Positions 23,145 through 31,899 are shown, numbered from the stretch's first letter. The stretch is 64,000 bases of DNA from JASGCK01 sp031538565 (GCA_031538565.1 JAVKLS010000041.1:9847-73846), one strand, 5' to 3'. Numbers and translations are program-made. The notes: generated from the sequence alone by a model not told the origin.

Positions 23145-25535
23145 ATGAAAATCGTTTGTATTGGCGGCGGGCCTGCTGGGCTGTATTTCGCACTGCTCAT
23201 GAAGAAGCTAGGCGCGCACCACGAGATCAAAGTCGTGGAGCGTAACCAAGCCTATGACACCTTTGGCTGGGGCGTGGTGTTCTCCGATGCCACCATGGAC
23301 AACATGCGCTTGTGGGACAAAGAGACGGCCGATGAAATCCAGCAAGCCTTCAATCACTGGGACGACATCGAGCTGCTGTTCAAAGGCGAGCGCATCCGCT
23401 CAGGCGGTCACGGCTTTGTGGGGATTGGGCGCAAGAAGTTGCTCAACATCATGCAAAAACGCTGCGAAGATTTAGGCGTGGAGTTGGTGTTTGAGCAGGA
23501 TGTGAATTCAGACGATGACTTCCCCGATGCCGACTTGATCATTGCCTGCGACGGCATCAACTCCAAGGTGCGGACGCAACATGCGGATGTGTTCAAACCC
23601 GACCTTGTGGTGCGACCCAATCGCTACATCTGGCTGGGCACGCATCGCTTATACGACGCCTTCACCTTCGATTTCAGAAAGACGGAGCACGGCTGGTTCC
23701 AAGCCCACATCTATAAGTTCGACGACACCACCACGACCTTCATCGTCGAGTGCCCCGAGCACGTGTGGTTGTCCCATGGTCTGGACAAGGCCGATCAGGC
23801 GCAGTCGATTGAGTTTTGCGAAAAACTATTTGCGGACAACCTGCAAGGCCACAAGCTCATGACCAATGCGCGTCATCTGCGCGGTTCGGCATGGCTGAAC
23901 TTTCAGCGCGTGGTGTGCGATCAATGGTGGATGAAGAACCGCCATGGCAGCCATGTGGTGTTGATGGGAGACGCGGTTCACACGGCGCACTTTGCGATTG
24001 GTTCTGGCACCAAGCTGGCGTTTGAGGACGCGATCGAGTTGGCACGCCAGTTCCATGAGTTGGGTGATGAGGCGGCGCAGCTAGGGCCTGTGTTGCAGCG
24101 CTACCAACAGGAGCGTCGCATCGAAACCCTGCGGCTGCAAAACGCCGCTTGGAATGCGATGGAGTGGTTTGAAGTGTGTGGCGAGCGTTATTGCGACCAG
24201 CTAGAGCCTGAGCAATTCATGTATTCCATGCTCACGCGAAGCCAGCGCATCAGCCACGAAAACCTGCGTTTACGCGACGGGCAGTGGCTGGCCAACTACG
24301 AACGTTGGTTCAGCCGCCGTCATGGCGTGAAGGACGATCTGAGTGCGGTGGCGACACCACCTATGTTCACGCCTTACACCGTGCGCTCCGTCACCCTGAA
24401 AAACCGTGTGGTGGTGTCGCCCATGGCGCAATACGCGGCGAATCAAGGCCTCGCGGGTGACTATCACCTCGTGCATTTGGGAGCCAGAGCGATGGGCGGG
24501 GCGGGGCTGGTGTTTGCGGAGATGACGTGTGTCAGTCCTGACGCACGCATCACCCCAGGTTGCCCTGGCATTTGGAACGATGCGCAAACGCAAGGCTGGC
24601 GGCGCATCACGGATTGGATTCACGCATATTCAGACGCCAAGGTGGCGGTGCAGATTGGCCATGCTGGTGCCAAGGGGGCGACGCGCCGTGCTTGGGATGG
24701 CATTGACAAGCCCTTGGACGCGCACGGTGCAGAGCCCGCGTGGCCGTTGATCTCGGCGTCGCCTCAGCAATACTTAGAAGGGGAGAGTGCTTGGTCGCGT
24801 GCCATGACGACAGAGGACATGGAACGTGTGAAGGCGGACTTCGCGCTGGCGGCCAAGCGTGCGGCCTTGGCGGGCTTTGATTGGCTAGAGCTGCATTGTG
24901 CGCATGGCTACTTGCTGTCTTCGTTCATCTCGCCGCTGACTAATCAGCGACAGGACGCCTACGGTGGTGATTTGGCGCATCGCTTACGTTACCCGCTGGA
25001 GGTTTTCCGAGCGGTGCGTGAGGTGTGGCTCGCGCATCTGCCCATGTCTGTGCGTATCTCGGCGCACGACTGGGTGGAAGGCGGCATCACCCCTGCCGAT
25101 GCGGTGGAGATCGCACGTGCTTTCAAAGAGGCGGGGGCTGACATGATCGATTGTTCGTCAGGCCAAGTCAGCAAGAAGGAGGCGCCTGTCTACGGACGCA
25201 TGTTCCAAACCCCCTTTGCCGACCGTGTGCGACAAGAGGCTGGTGTGCCGACCATCGCGGTGGGCGCTATTTTTGAAGCGGACCATGTCAACAGCATCAT
25301 TGCGGCAGGCCGTGCTGATCTGTGCGCGATAGCCCGTCCGCATCTGGCCAACCCTGCTTGGACACTCACTGAGGCCGCCAAAATTGGCTATCCCAATGTC
25401 AGTTGGCCGCCGTACTACCGTTCTGGTAAATCGCAGATGGAGGCTAACTTTTCTCGCGACAAAGTTCAGCAACAGATGCAAATTGAACAAGCCCGCCAAG
25501 CTGGTTTGCGTGAAGCGAGTTTGAACCGTGGCTGA
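23145..25535 (+). CDS. 2-aminobenzoyl-CoA monooxygenase/reductase (or salicylyl-CoA 5-hydroxylase), bifunctional
   Basis: A 796-residue fusion. Residues 1-400 are a group A flavin monooxygenase with GGGPAGLY (7-14), an ACDGINSKVR site and MGDAVHTAHFAIGSGTKLAFED. Residues about 407-780 are an Old Yellow Enzyme-type flavin reductase (MFTPYTVRSVTLKNRVVVSP, HCAHGYLLSSFISPLTNQR, YGGDLAHRLRYPLEV). This architecture is that of the 2-aminobenzoyl-CoA monooxygenase/reductase of aerobic anthranilate degradation and of the closely related salicylyl-CoA 5-hydroxylase. The SDR, Rid protein and acyl-CoA dehydrogenase downstream favour the anthranilate pathway. A strong AAGGAG ribosome site is present. Confidence 0.88.
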   Translation: MKIVCIGGGPAGLYFALLMKKLGAHHEIKVVERNQAYDTFGWGVVFSDATMDNMRLWDKETADEIQQAFNHWDDIELLFKGERIRSGGHGFVGIGRKKLLNIMQKRCEDLGVELVFEQDVNSDDDFPDADLIIACDGINSKVRTQHADVFKPDLVVRPNRYIWLGTHRLYDAFTFDFRKTEHGWFQAHIYKFDDTTTTFIVECPEHVWLSHGLDKADQAQSIEFCEKLFADNLQGHKLMTNARHLRGSAWLNFQRVVCDQWWMKNRHGSHVVLMGDAVHTAHFAIGSGTKLAFEDAIELARQFHELGDEAAQLGPVLQRYQQERRIETLRLQNAAWNAMEWFEVCGERYCDQLEPEQFMYSMLTRSQRISHENLRLRDGQWLANYERWFSRRHGVKDDLSAVATPPMFTPYTVRSVTLKNRVVVSPMAQYAANQGLAGDYHLVHLGARAMGGAGLVFAEMTCVSPDARITPGCPGIWNDAQTQGWRRITDWIHAYSDAKVAVQIGHAGAKGATRRAWDGIDKPLDAHGAEPAWPLISASPQQYLEGESAWSRAMTTEDMERVKADFALAAKRAALAGFDWLELHCAHGYLLSSFISPLTNQRQDAYGGDLAHRLRYPLEVFRAVREVWLAHLPMSVRISAHDWVEGGITPADAVEIARAFKEAGADMIDCSSGQVSKKEAPVYGRMFQTPFADRVRQEAGVPTIAVGAIFEADHVNSIIAAGRADLCAIARPHLANPAWTLTEAAKIGYPNVSWPPYYRSGKSQMEANFSRDKVQQQMQIEQARQAGLREASLNRG

Positions 25536-26337
25536 AGCACACATCATCCCATCGACCCGTCACGCCCTCATCACAGGGGCAGGCAGTGGTATCGGCGCGG
25601 CCATCGCACAGACGCTGGCGCAAAACGGTTGTCGCTTGACGCTGTGTGGGCGCTCGCAGGAACGCCTCGACAAACAAGCCCAGTTGCTGCGTGCCTTGGT
25701 TCCCGATGCCGCCATACATACCGTCGCTGTGGACGTGGGTGACGAAGGCTCGGTCGCCGAGGCGATTGAGCAGGCACATCAGCAGTTCGGTCCCGTGAAT
25801 ATTCTTGTGAACAATGCGGGACAAGCGCAAAGCCAGTCTTTCTTGCGCACAGATGCTGCGTTGTGGCAACAAATGCTGCAAGTCAATTTAACGGGCACGT
25901 ACCACATGATGCATGCCGTGCTGCCACAAATGCTGGCGGCGGCGGCCAGCGGCACACCGGGACGCATCATCAACATTGCCAGCACCGCAGGTTTGATGGG
26001 CTATGCCTATGTGAGCGCCTATGTCGCTGCCAAACATGGTGTGGTGGGTTTGACCAAAGCCTTGGCGCTCGAGTTGGCGAACAAAAGCATCACCGTCAAC
26101 GCCCTGTGCCCTGGGTACACCGAAACCGACATCGTGCAAGAGGCTGTGCGCAACATTGTGGCCAAGACGGGGCAAACCGAAGCGCAAGCACGCACGGCCT
26201 TGACCGCCCGCAATCCGCAGCAGCGGTTTGTGCAACCCGACGAGGTGGCGCAAAGCGTGTGGTGGTTGTGTGCGCCAGGCAGCGGCGCGATCAACGGTCA
26301 AGCGATTGCCATTGACGGCGGGGAGCAAGCGGGATGA
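25528..26337 (+). CDS. SDR family dehydrogenase of the aminobenzoyl-CoA cluster
   Basis: A 269-residue short-chain dehydrogenase with the cofactor motif TGAGSGIG (about 16-23), NNAG near residue 92, a catalytic Ser in INIASTAG and YVAAK with catalytic Tyr/Lys. In this context it probably oxidises a hydroxyacyl-CoA or hydroxy-cyclohexenyl-CoA intermediate. The start is GTG inside the last codons of the monooxygenase gene (eight-base overlap), and its stop overlaps marR (ATGA), so all three are coupled. Confidence 0.87.
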   Translation: MAEAHIIPSTRHALITGAGSGIGAAIAQTLAQNGCRLTLCGRSQERLDKQAQLLRALVPDAAIHTVAVDVGDEGSVAEAIEQAHQQFGPVNILVNNAGQAQSQSFLRTDAALWQQMLQVNLTGTYHMMHAVLPQMLAAAASGTPGRIINIASTAGLMGYAYVSAYVAAKHGVVGLTKALALELANKSITVNALCPGYTETDIVQEAVRNIVAKTGQTEAQARTALTARNPQQRFVQPDEVAQSVWWLCAPGSGAINGQAIAIDGGEQAG

Positions 26338-26834
26338 GTGCGCTGCCACCCACCGACATGGAAGTGCGCGCGCACGAAGACCATCACGCGTCATTGCGTT
26401 TGTGGCTGCGTTTGCTGTCAACCACCACGCACATTGAAGACACGATTCGCCAAAGACTGCGCGAGCAGTTTGACATCACCTTGCCGCGCTTTGACCTGAT
26501 GGCCCAGCTGGAGCGCGAACCGCAAGGCCTGACGATGGGCGAGATCTCCCGCCGCATGATGGTCACGGGCGGCAATGTCACGGCGATTGTCGATCAGCTC
26601 GAAAAAGAGCAATTGGTCGTGCGCCAGGCCTTGCCGGGAGACCGCCGCATCTACAGCATCCGCCTCACACCAGGCGGGCAAAAAACTTTTGCCGCGATGG
26701 CCAAAGCCCACGAAGCATGGGTGGTGGAGTTGCTTGCCGCATTGAACGAGCGCGAGCAAAGCCAGTTATACAAATTGCTGGGAGTGGTGAAGCTAAAACG
26801 CACAGCACAGCTGCAACTTGAAAGGAAAATATAG
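26334..26834 (+). CDS. MarR family transcriptional regulator
   Basis: A 166-residue winged-helix regulator: LWLRLLSTTTHIEDTI dimer helix, MGEISRRMMVTGGNVTAIVDQLEKEQLV recognition helix, and the DRRIYSIRLTPGG wing. Its place inside the catabolic operon suggests it represses the cluster and is released by an aromatic acyl-CoA, as for related benzoate-type regulators. The likely target is the palindromic region at 23102-23129. It ends two bases before the Rid gene. Confidence 0.87.
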   Translation: MSALPPTDMEVRAHEDHHASLRLWLRLLSTTTHIEDTIRQRLREQFDITLPRFDLMAQLEREPQGLTMGEISRRMMVTGGNVTAIVDQLEKEQLVVRQALPGDRRIYSIRLTPGGQKTFAAMAKAHEAWVVELLAALNEREQSQLYKLLGVVKLKRTAQLQLERKI

Positions 26835-26836
26835 CC

Positions 26837-27229
26837 ATGTTCAACACCCTGCAACCAGAAGGCTGGCTTCCAGCCAAAGGCTACGCTAATGGCATTGAGG
26901 CGCATGGTCGCCTTGTGTTTGTGGCTGGCATGATTGGCTGGAATGGTCAGTGCCAATTTGAAACTGATGACTTTGTCGCCCAGTGCAAACAAGCCCTGCA
27001 AAACATCGTCGCCACCCTCGCGTGTGCGGGCGCGAAACCCGAGCACATGGCACGCATGACGTGGTACATTAAAGATAAAAAAGAGTACCTCAAACGTGCT
27101 CGTGAACTAGGCAAGGTTTACCAAGAAGTCATGGGCAAAAATTACCCCGTCATGACCCTCGTGCAAGTCGCCGATCTACTGGAAGACCTCGCCCACGTGG
27201 AGATTGAAGTAACTGCCGTGGTGAGCTGA
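26837..27229 (+). CDS. Rid (YjgF/YER057c/UK114) family protein lacking the RidA arginine
   Basis: A 130-residue Rid-fold protein with GRLVFVAGMIGWNGQCQFET and a C-terminal HVEIEVTAVV strand. Where RidA enamine deaminases read PARS with the substrate-carboxylate-binding arginine, this protein reads PVMT, so it belongs to a Rid subgroup unlikely to catalyse the classic 2-aminoacrylate reaction. In the cluster it may handle an imine/enamine formed from 2-aminobenzoyl-CoA products; this is inference. The ribosome site is AAAGGAAAA. Confidence 0.85.
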   Translation: MFNTLQPEGWLPAKGYANGIEAHGRLVFVAGMIGWNGQCQFETDDFVAQCKQALQNIVATLACAGAKPEHMARMTWYIKDKKEYLKRARELGKVYQEVMGKNYPVMTLVQVADLLEDLAHVEIEVTAVVS

Positions 27230-27265
27230 GCAGCACAAAACATCGTTAATTTTCAGGAGATCCTT

Positions 27266-28453
27266 ATGTCTACATCATCGACCAAATTTCACTGGGACGA
27301 CCCCTTCATGCTCGATCTGCAATTAACAGATGACGAGCGCCAAGTCAAAGAAGCTGCGGCCGCTTATTGCCAAGAGCGCTTGGCTCCGCGTGTGCTGGAT
27401 GCCTTTCGCCACGAAACAACCGACGCGTCAATCTTTCGCGAAATGGGTGCGCTCGGGTTGTTGGGTTCCACCATCCCCGAAGTCTACGGCGGCGCAGGTT
27501 TGAACTATGTTTGCTACGGCCTCGTGGCACGCGAGGTCGAGCGCGTGGACTCGGGCTACCGCTCCATGATGAGCGTGCAATCGTCCTTGGTGATGGTGCC
27601 TATCTACGAATTTGGCTCGGAGGCACAAAAACAAAAATACTTGCCCAAGCTCGTCACGGGCGAGTGGATTGGCTGCTTTGGTTTGACCGAGCCCAATCAC
27701 GGCTCAGACCCTGGCAGCATGATCACCCGCGCCAAAAAAGTGGCTGGCGGTTATTCCTTGTCGGGTTCCAAAATGTGGATCACCAACAGTCCCATCGCCG
27801 ATGTGTTTGTGGTCTGGGCTAAAGACGACGCAGGCGCGATTCGCGGCTTTATTTTGGAAAAAGGCTGGAAGGGCCTGAGCGCCCCAGCTGTGCACGGCAA
27901 GGTGGGCTTGCGCGCATCCATCACTGGAGAAATCGTGATGGATGAAGTGTTTGTGCCCGAAGAAAATTCCTTCCCCGAGGTGCGCGGTCTCAAAGGTCCG
28001 TTTACGTGTTTGAACAGCGCGCGCTACGGCATTGCGTGGGGAGCTTTGGGCGCAGCAGAAGACTGCTACCACCGCGCCCGCCAATACGTGCTGGATCGCC
28101 AGCAGTTTGGTCGCCCACTTGCGGCGAATCAGCTGATACAAAAGAAGCTCGCCGACATGGTGACCGAGATTTCTTTGGGCTTGCAAGGCTGCTTGCGCCT
28201 TGGTCGCATGAAAGACGAAGGCATTGCATCGGTGGAGCTCACCTCTATCCTCAAGCGCAACAGCTGCGGCAAGTCACTCGACATTGCACGCGTGGCACGC
28301 GACATGATGGGCGGCAATGGCATTTCAGATGAGTTTGGTGTGGCGCGTCATTTGGTGAACCTAGAGGTGGTCAACACCTACGAGGGCACGCACGATGTGC
28401 ACGCGCTCATCTTGGGTCGCGCCATTACGGGCATTGCTGCTTTTAGCAACTAA
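27266..28453 (+). CDS. Glutaryl-CoA dehydrogenase-like acyl-CoA dehydrogenase
   Basis: A 395-residue flavin dehydrogenase. It shows CFGLTEPNHGSDPGSM (FAD/substrate loop), KMWITNSPIADVFVVWA, AWGALGAAEDCYHRARQYVLDRQQFG, and the catalytic Glu in VNTYEGTHDVHALILGR. Sequence is closest to glutaryl-CoA dehydrogenases, which oxidise and decarboxylate glutaryl-CoA to crotonyl-CoA. In this cluster it could serve the lower branch of aminobenzoyl-CoA breakdown. A strong CAGGAGATC ribosome site is present; 36 bases separate it from the Rid gene. A weak AAGAG/CTCTT hairpin with T follows at 28458-28471. Confidence 0.92.
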   Translation: MSTSSTKFHWDDPFMLDLQLTDDERQVKEAAAAYCQERLAPRVLDAFRHETTDASIFREMGALGLLGSTIPEVYGGAGLNYVCYGLVAREVERVDSGYRSMMSVQSSLVMVPIYEFGSEAQKQKYLPKLVTGEWIGCFGLTEPNHGSDPGSMITRAKKVAGGYSLSGSKMWITNSPIADVFVVWAKDDAGAIRGFILEKGWKGLSAPAVHGKVGLRASITGEIVMDEVFVPEENSFPEVRGLKGPFTCLNSARYGIAWGALGAAEDCYHRARQYVLDRQQFGRPLAANQLIQKKLADMVTEISLGLQGCLRLGRMKDEGIASVELTSILKRNSCGKSLDIARVARDMMGGNGISDEFGVARHLVNLEVVNTYEGTHDVHALILGRAITGIAAFSN

Positions 28454-28584
28454 AAATAAGAGTACCTCTTTTGCAGGTTTAAGTGTTCGTCTTTAGCTTC
28501 AAAAGAGCATCATTGAGTTCGGCGGCATTTTGATAGGGCAACAGATTTTCTGTAAATCGAGATAAGCAAATTTACAATCCGAGT

Positions 28585-29931
28585 ATGCACATACACATTC
28601 TTGGAGTTTGCGGCACTTTTATGGGCGGGCTTGCCGCCCTCGCCCGCGCAGCAGGGCACACCGTTACGGGTTGCGATGCGGGTGTTTATCCGCCCATGAG
28701 CGATCAATTGCGCGCGCTTGGCATTGAGCTTATCGAAGGCTACGATGCCGCGCAGCTTGAACTCAGTCCCGATGTGTGGGTCGTGGGCAATGTGGTATCT
28801 CGCGCAAGGCAGGCGGATGGCTCGCCGCGCTATCCGTTGATGGAGGCCATACTGGATAAGGGCGAGCGCTACATCAGCGGACCGCAGTGGCTATCAGAAA
28901 ACATTTTGCAGGGCAAGCATGTGTTGGCGGTGGCGGGCACACATGGCAAAACGACAACAAGTGCGATGTTGGCCTGGATTTTGGAATGCGCGGGGCGCAA
29001 TCCATCGTTTCTCATCGGGGGTGTGCCGCTGAACTTTGGTGTTTCAGCGCGGCTGACTGATTCACCTTATTTTGTAATTGAAGCAGACGAATACGACACG
29101 GCTTTTTTTGATAAGCGCAGCAAGTTTGTCCATTACCGTCCGCGTACCGCTGTGCTGAATAATTTGGAGTTTGATCACGCCGATATCTTTCCCGACCTTG
29201 CCAGTATCGAACGCCAATTCCACCACTTAGTTCGCACCGTGCCAAGCACGGGTCGGGTCATCGTGAGCGGCGACGATCCTGCACTGGCTCGTGTGCTCGC
29301 TGAGGGCTGTTTCAGCGAAGTCGTGCGGTTTTCTGCTGCGGATGCACGGGCAGAAAAAATCAGATGGAATTTATCGGGACAGCACAATCGCATGAATGCG
29401 CTGGCCGCCATCGCCGCTGCCGAGCACGCGGGGGTTTTGCAAGAGGATGCACTCGCCGCATTGGCGACGTTTAAAAACGTTAAACGGCGCATGGAGGTGA
29501 AGGGCATTGTGCAAAAGAAAACGGGCAACATCACCGTGATTGATGACTTCGCGCATCATCCTACGGCCATCGCGACCACGATCGACGGCTTGCGCCGCCA
29601 ATTAAACGCACAAGGCCGGGCGCGCGCCCGCATTCTGGCTGTGTTCGAGCCGCGCAGCAACACCATGAAGCTAGGCGCTATGAAGGCGCAATTGCCAGAG
29701 TCGCTCAAAGAGGCCGACTTGGCTTTTTGCCACAGCGGTGGATTGGACTGGAATGCGGCAGATGCGCTGTCTAGCATGGGCTCGCGGGCTCTTGTGGCAA
29801 ACACGATCGACGAACTGGTGCGCCTTGTGAGCGTCCATGCACAAGCAGACGATTACATTTTGTGCATGAGCAATGGTGGATTTGGCGGCATCCATCAAAA
29901 GTTGCTAGATGCGCTCAAGGCTGCGGCTTGA
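28585..29931 (+). CDS. mpl: UDP-N-acetylmuramate:L-alanyl-gamma-D-glutamyl-meso-diaminopimelate ligase
   Basis: A 448-residue Mur-ligase-family enzyme. The N-terminus is HILGVCGTFMGGLAALARAAGH, the ATP loop AGTHGKTTTSAMLAW, and VIEADEYDTAFFDKRSKF and VIDDFAHHPTAIATT are diagnostic. Mpl reattaches the recovered murein tripeptide to UDP-MurNAc in cell wall recycling. It is a single gene between the catabolic cluster and convergent aroG, with eight bases between the two stops. Confidence 0.96.
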   Translation: MHIHILGVCGTFMGGLAALARAAGHTVTGCDAGVYPPMSDQLRALGIELIEGYDAAQLELSPDVWVVGNVVSRARQADGSPRYPLMEAILDKGERYISGPQWLSENILQGKHVLAVAGTHGKTTTSAMLAWILECAGRNPSFLIGGVPLNFGVSARLTDSPYFVIEADEYDTAFFDKRSKFVHYRPRTAVLNNLEFDHADIFPDLASIERQFHHLVRTVPSTGRVIVSGDDPALARVLAEGCFSEVVRFSAADARAEKIRWNLSGQHNRMNALAAIAAAEHAGVLQEDALAALATFKNVKRRMEVKGIVQKKTGNITVIDDFAHHPTAIATTIDGLRRQLNAQGRARARILAVFEPRSNTMKLGAMKAQLPESLKEADLAFCHSGGLDWNAADALSSMGSRALVANTIDELVRLVSVHAQADDYILCMSNGGFGGIHQKLLDALKAAA

Positions 29932-29939
29932 CGCGCTGT

Positions 29940-31058
29940 TTATCGGCCTCTGCGCGCCACCACCGCATTCGACAAAATCTGCAACGCTGCTACGCTGTCA
30001 TTCCAGCCAAGGCAGGCGTCGGTAATGCTTTGTCCATAGGTGAGTTTGGTTGTGTCATCTTTGCCTGGCGTAAATTTTTGTGCGCCAGCAATTAAGTGGC
30101 TTTCAACCATCACGCCAAACACTTGTCGTGCACCACTTGCAATTTGTGCGGCAATGTCTCGTGCCACGTCTAGTTGGCGTTCGTGCTGCTTGCTGCTATT
30201 GGCGTGACTGAAATCAACCATCAATTTTTTCGGTAGTTTGGCTTTAACAAGATCGACGCAAGCCGCGTCTATGCTGGCTTTGTCGTAGTTGGGCGTTTTT
30301 CCGCCACGCAAAATAACGTGGCAATCGGGGTTTCCGTTGGTTTGCACAATTGCGACTTGCCCATTTTTGTGAATGGACAAAAAGTGATGCCCACCTGCCG
30401 CAGCTTGTATGGCATCGGTTGCAATTTTGATGTTGCCATCCGTGCCATTTTTAAAACCAATCGGAGCGGACAAGCCGCTGGCTAATTCGCGATGAACTTG
30501 CGACTCGGTGGTGCGCGCACCAATAGCGCCCCAGCTAATTAAGTCGCCAATGTATTGCGGTGAAATCACGTCTAAAAACTCGCTGCCCGCTGGTAGTCCG
30601 AGGCGATTAATTTCGATGAGTAATTGGCGTGCCATGCGCAGCCCTTCGTCAATGCGGCAAGACTCATCAAGATAGGGGTCGTTAATTAAGCCCTTCCAAC
30701 CCACGGTCGTGCGTGGCTTTTCAAAGTACACACGCATCACAATTTCTAGCGTATCCGCAAATGCTGTGCGCTGCGCCATTAGCTTGCGCGCATAGTCCAC
30801 GGCGGCGGCGGGGTCGTGAATCGAGCAAGGTCCCATCACGACCAGTAGGCGGTCATCTTTGCCTTGCATGATGCTGCGAATGTTTTTGCGCGTTTGCGCA
30901 ATGAGGGATTCAACGGGCGTGCTGCTAATTGGGAAGAAGCGAATCAAATGTTCAGGCGGAGGTAACACGGTAATGTCCTTAATGCGGGTGTCGTCGGTTT
31001 GGCTGGCGCGATCGGGTTGTGGACGATCCGTCATATACGGTGTGATGGAGGTGGTCAT
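29940..31058 (-). CDS. aroG: 3-deoxy-7-phosphoheptulonate synthase (type I DAHP synthase)
   Basis: From the ATG at 31058 (AAGGATTG ribosome site) this is a 372-residue type I DAHP synthase. It shows LLVVMGPCSIHDPAAAVDYA, YFEKPRTTVGWKGLINDP, GARTTESQVHRELASGLS, VIIL-type LRGGKTPNYD, VDFSHANSSK and GVMVESHL. It condenses PEP and erythrose-4-phosphate, the first committed step to aromatic amino acids. Allosteric specificity cannot be read safely, but the Phe/Tyr-rich leader peptide and attenuator upstream indicate control by charged tRNA-Phe/Tyr. Confidence 0.96.
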   Translation of the reverse strand: MTTSITPYMTDRPQPDRASQTDDTRIKDITVLPPPEHLIRFFPISSTPVESLIAQTRKNIRSIMQGKDDRLLVVMGPCSIHDPAAAVDYARKLMAQRTAFADTLEIVMRVYFEKPRTTVGWKGLINDPYLDESCRIDEGLRMARQLLIEINRLGLPAGSEFLDVISPQYIGDLISWGAIGARTTESQVHRELASGLSAPIGFKNGTDGNIKIATDAIQAAAGGHHFLSIHKNGQVAIVQTNGNPDCHVILRGGKTPNYDKASIDAACVDLVKAKLPKKLMVDFSHANSSKQHERQLDVARDIAAQIASGARQVFGVMVESHLIAGAQKFTPGKDDTTKLTYGQSITDACLGWNDSVAALQILSNAVVARRGR

Positions 31059-31085
31059 ATGGCAATCCTTCAAAATAAAAAAGAA

Positions 31086-31122
31086 ATAAAAAAACCGCCT
31101 TGCTAAGCTAGCTTCGGCGGTT
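31086..31122 (-). terminator. Attenuator terminator in the aroG leader
   Basis: On the minus strand AACCGCC (31116-31122) pairs with GGCGGTT (31093-31099). An inner GCTA/TAGC pair extends the stem, and a run of seven T follows, interrupted once before more T. It ends 28 bases before the aroG ATG, so transcripts stopping here would not reach aroG. Confidence 0.85.
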
Positions 31123-31145
31123 GGTTAGGTGAGTGATTCGTTCGG

Positions 31146-31220
31146 CTACGCAAAAATCTCCAGACCGCCTAAGCGTTGGAAGAAGAACGTAAAGTAAAAG
31201 TAGTTACTGCGAGAGTTCAT
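31146..31220 (-). CDS. aroG leader peptide, Phe/Tyr-rich (24 residues)
   Basis: ATG at 31220 to TAG at 31146-31148 encodes 24 residues with the run NYFYFTFFFQ: six Phe/Tyr among eight consecutive positions up to the last Phe of the triple, then RLGG. The codons encoding LGG carry the first arm of the antiterminator. Enrichment for the end products of the pathway that aroG starts is the hallmark of an attenuation leader. It begins ten bases after the DUF799 gene stop and has no strong ribosome site, so it may depend on translation through the upstream gene. Confidence 0.8.
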   Translation of the reverse strand: MNSRSNYFYFTFFFQRLGGLEIFA

Positions 31221-31230
31221 ACGTTGCCGA

Positions 31231-31899
31231 TTATGGCGCATCTTTGCCAAAGCTAGGTGAGCGCGGTCCGTATAAAAGTCCACCAGGGCGCACGCCTAGC
31301 AAACGTTGACTCGTGATGAAGGACAAATCGTGCCCTTTATCGCCAAAACTATTGATCGCTTGTTTGACAATTCCTGAAATTAAAGCCCCAAGCAAGCCGC
31401 CAGTATTTTGATTATTGCCTTCGTCGCTAGAGGCGCTGGCAGCGCCGCTCCAAATTGCGACCCCTGTTTTGAGATCAATCAATTTGGCGCTTGCTGTGAC
31501 AATCACGGCGCTATTAAGAACCGTGTAGATAGCGCCATATTTTTCTATGGTGATGTAGAGCGCAGCATCAGCACCAAAAATTTCCGCCACTTTTTTAATG
31601 GGTGCTTGCTGCATATCGGCTGGCTGCGTCAGTCCATTTTCTTTAAACATTTGATCAACCAGCGCGACGGGAAAAACGTAGTAGCCATCTTCCGCTAGTG
31701 GATACGTTACGGTGGATAAAAAACCATACGTCGCTCGTACATCGGGAGAGTTGTTGAGCGGTGGCAATACCACAATTGATTTGGGCTGGTTTTGTTTAAA
31801 CGCCGTGTAGTCGTAAGGGTTTTTGACGCTTGTGCTGGCACAGCCTGCTGCCAGTGCGATCAAGCAGGCGCAAAAAACAGCTTTGATAAATAAAGTCAT
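31231..31899 (-). CDS. DUF799 (GNA1162-type) lipoprotein
   Basis: A 222-residue lipoprotein with lipobox LAAGC (C20). The body has KSIVVLPPLNNSPDVRATYGFLS, YYVFPVALVDQMFKENGL and a C-terminal SQRLLGVRPGGLLYGPRS, typical of DUF799 and of the neisserial antigen GNA1162. The fold is TolB-N-like. It is the third gene of a conserved trio with a CsgG-like and a DUF4810 lipoprotein, thought to form an outer-membrane transport or assembly complex. The substrate is unknown. Confidence 0.9.
   Translation of the reverse strand: MTLFIKAVFCACLIALAAGCASTSVKNPYDYTAFKQNQPKSIVVLPPLNNSPDVRATYGFLSTVTYPLAEDGYYVFPVALVDQMFKENGLTQPADMQQAPIKKVAEIFGADAALYITIEKYGAIYTVLNSAVIVTASAKLIDLKTGVAIWSGAASASSDEGNNQNTGGLLGALISGIVKQAINSFGDKGHDLSFITSQRLLGVRPGGLLYGPRSPSFGKDAP

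Larger units (their letters stand above)
31086..31220 (-). promoter_or_regulatory. Phe/Tyr transcription attenuator of aroG
   Basis: Three complementary segments occur in RNA order: GGCGGU inside the leader peptide (31164-31169), ACCGCC (31116-31121) and GGCGGU (31094-31099). Segments two and three give the terminator; one and two give an antiterminator. The first segment starts nine bases after the last of three consecutive Phe codons. A ribosome stalled on Phe codons would leave it free to pair and let transcription continue, while one reaching the stop codon would cover it. This is the classic amino acid attenuation layout. No promoter is clearly visible; it may lie inside the upstream lipoprotein gene. 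Confidence 0.8.
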
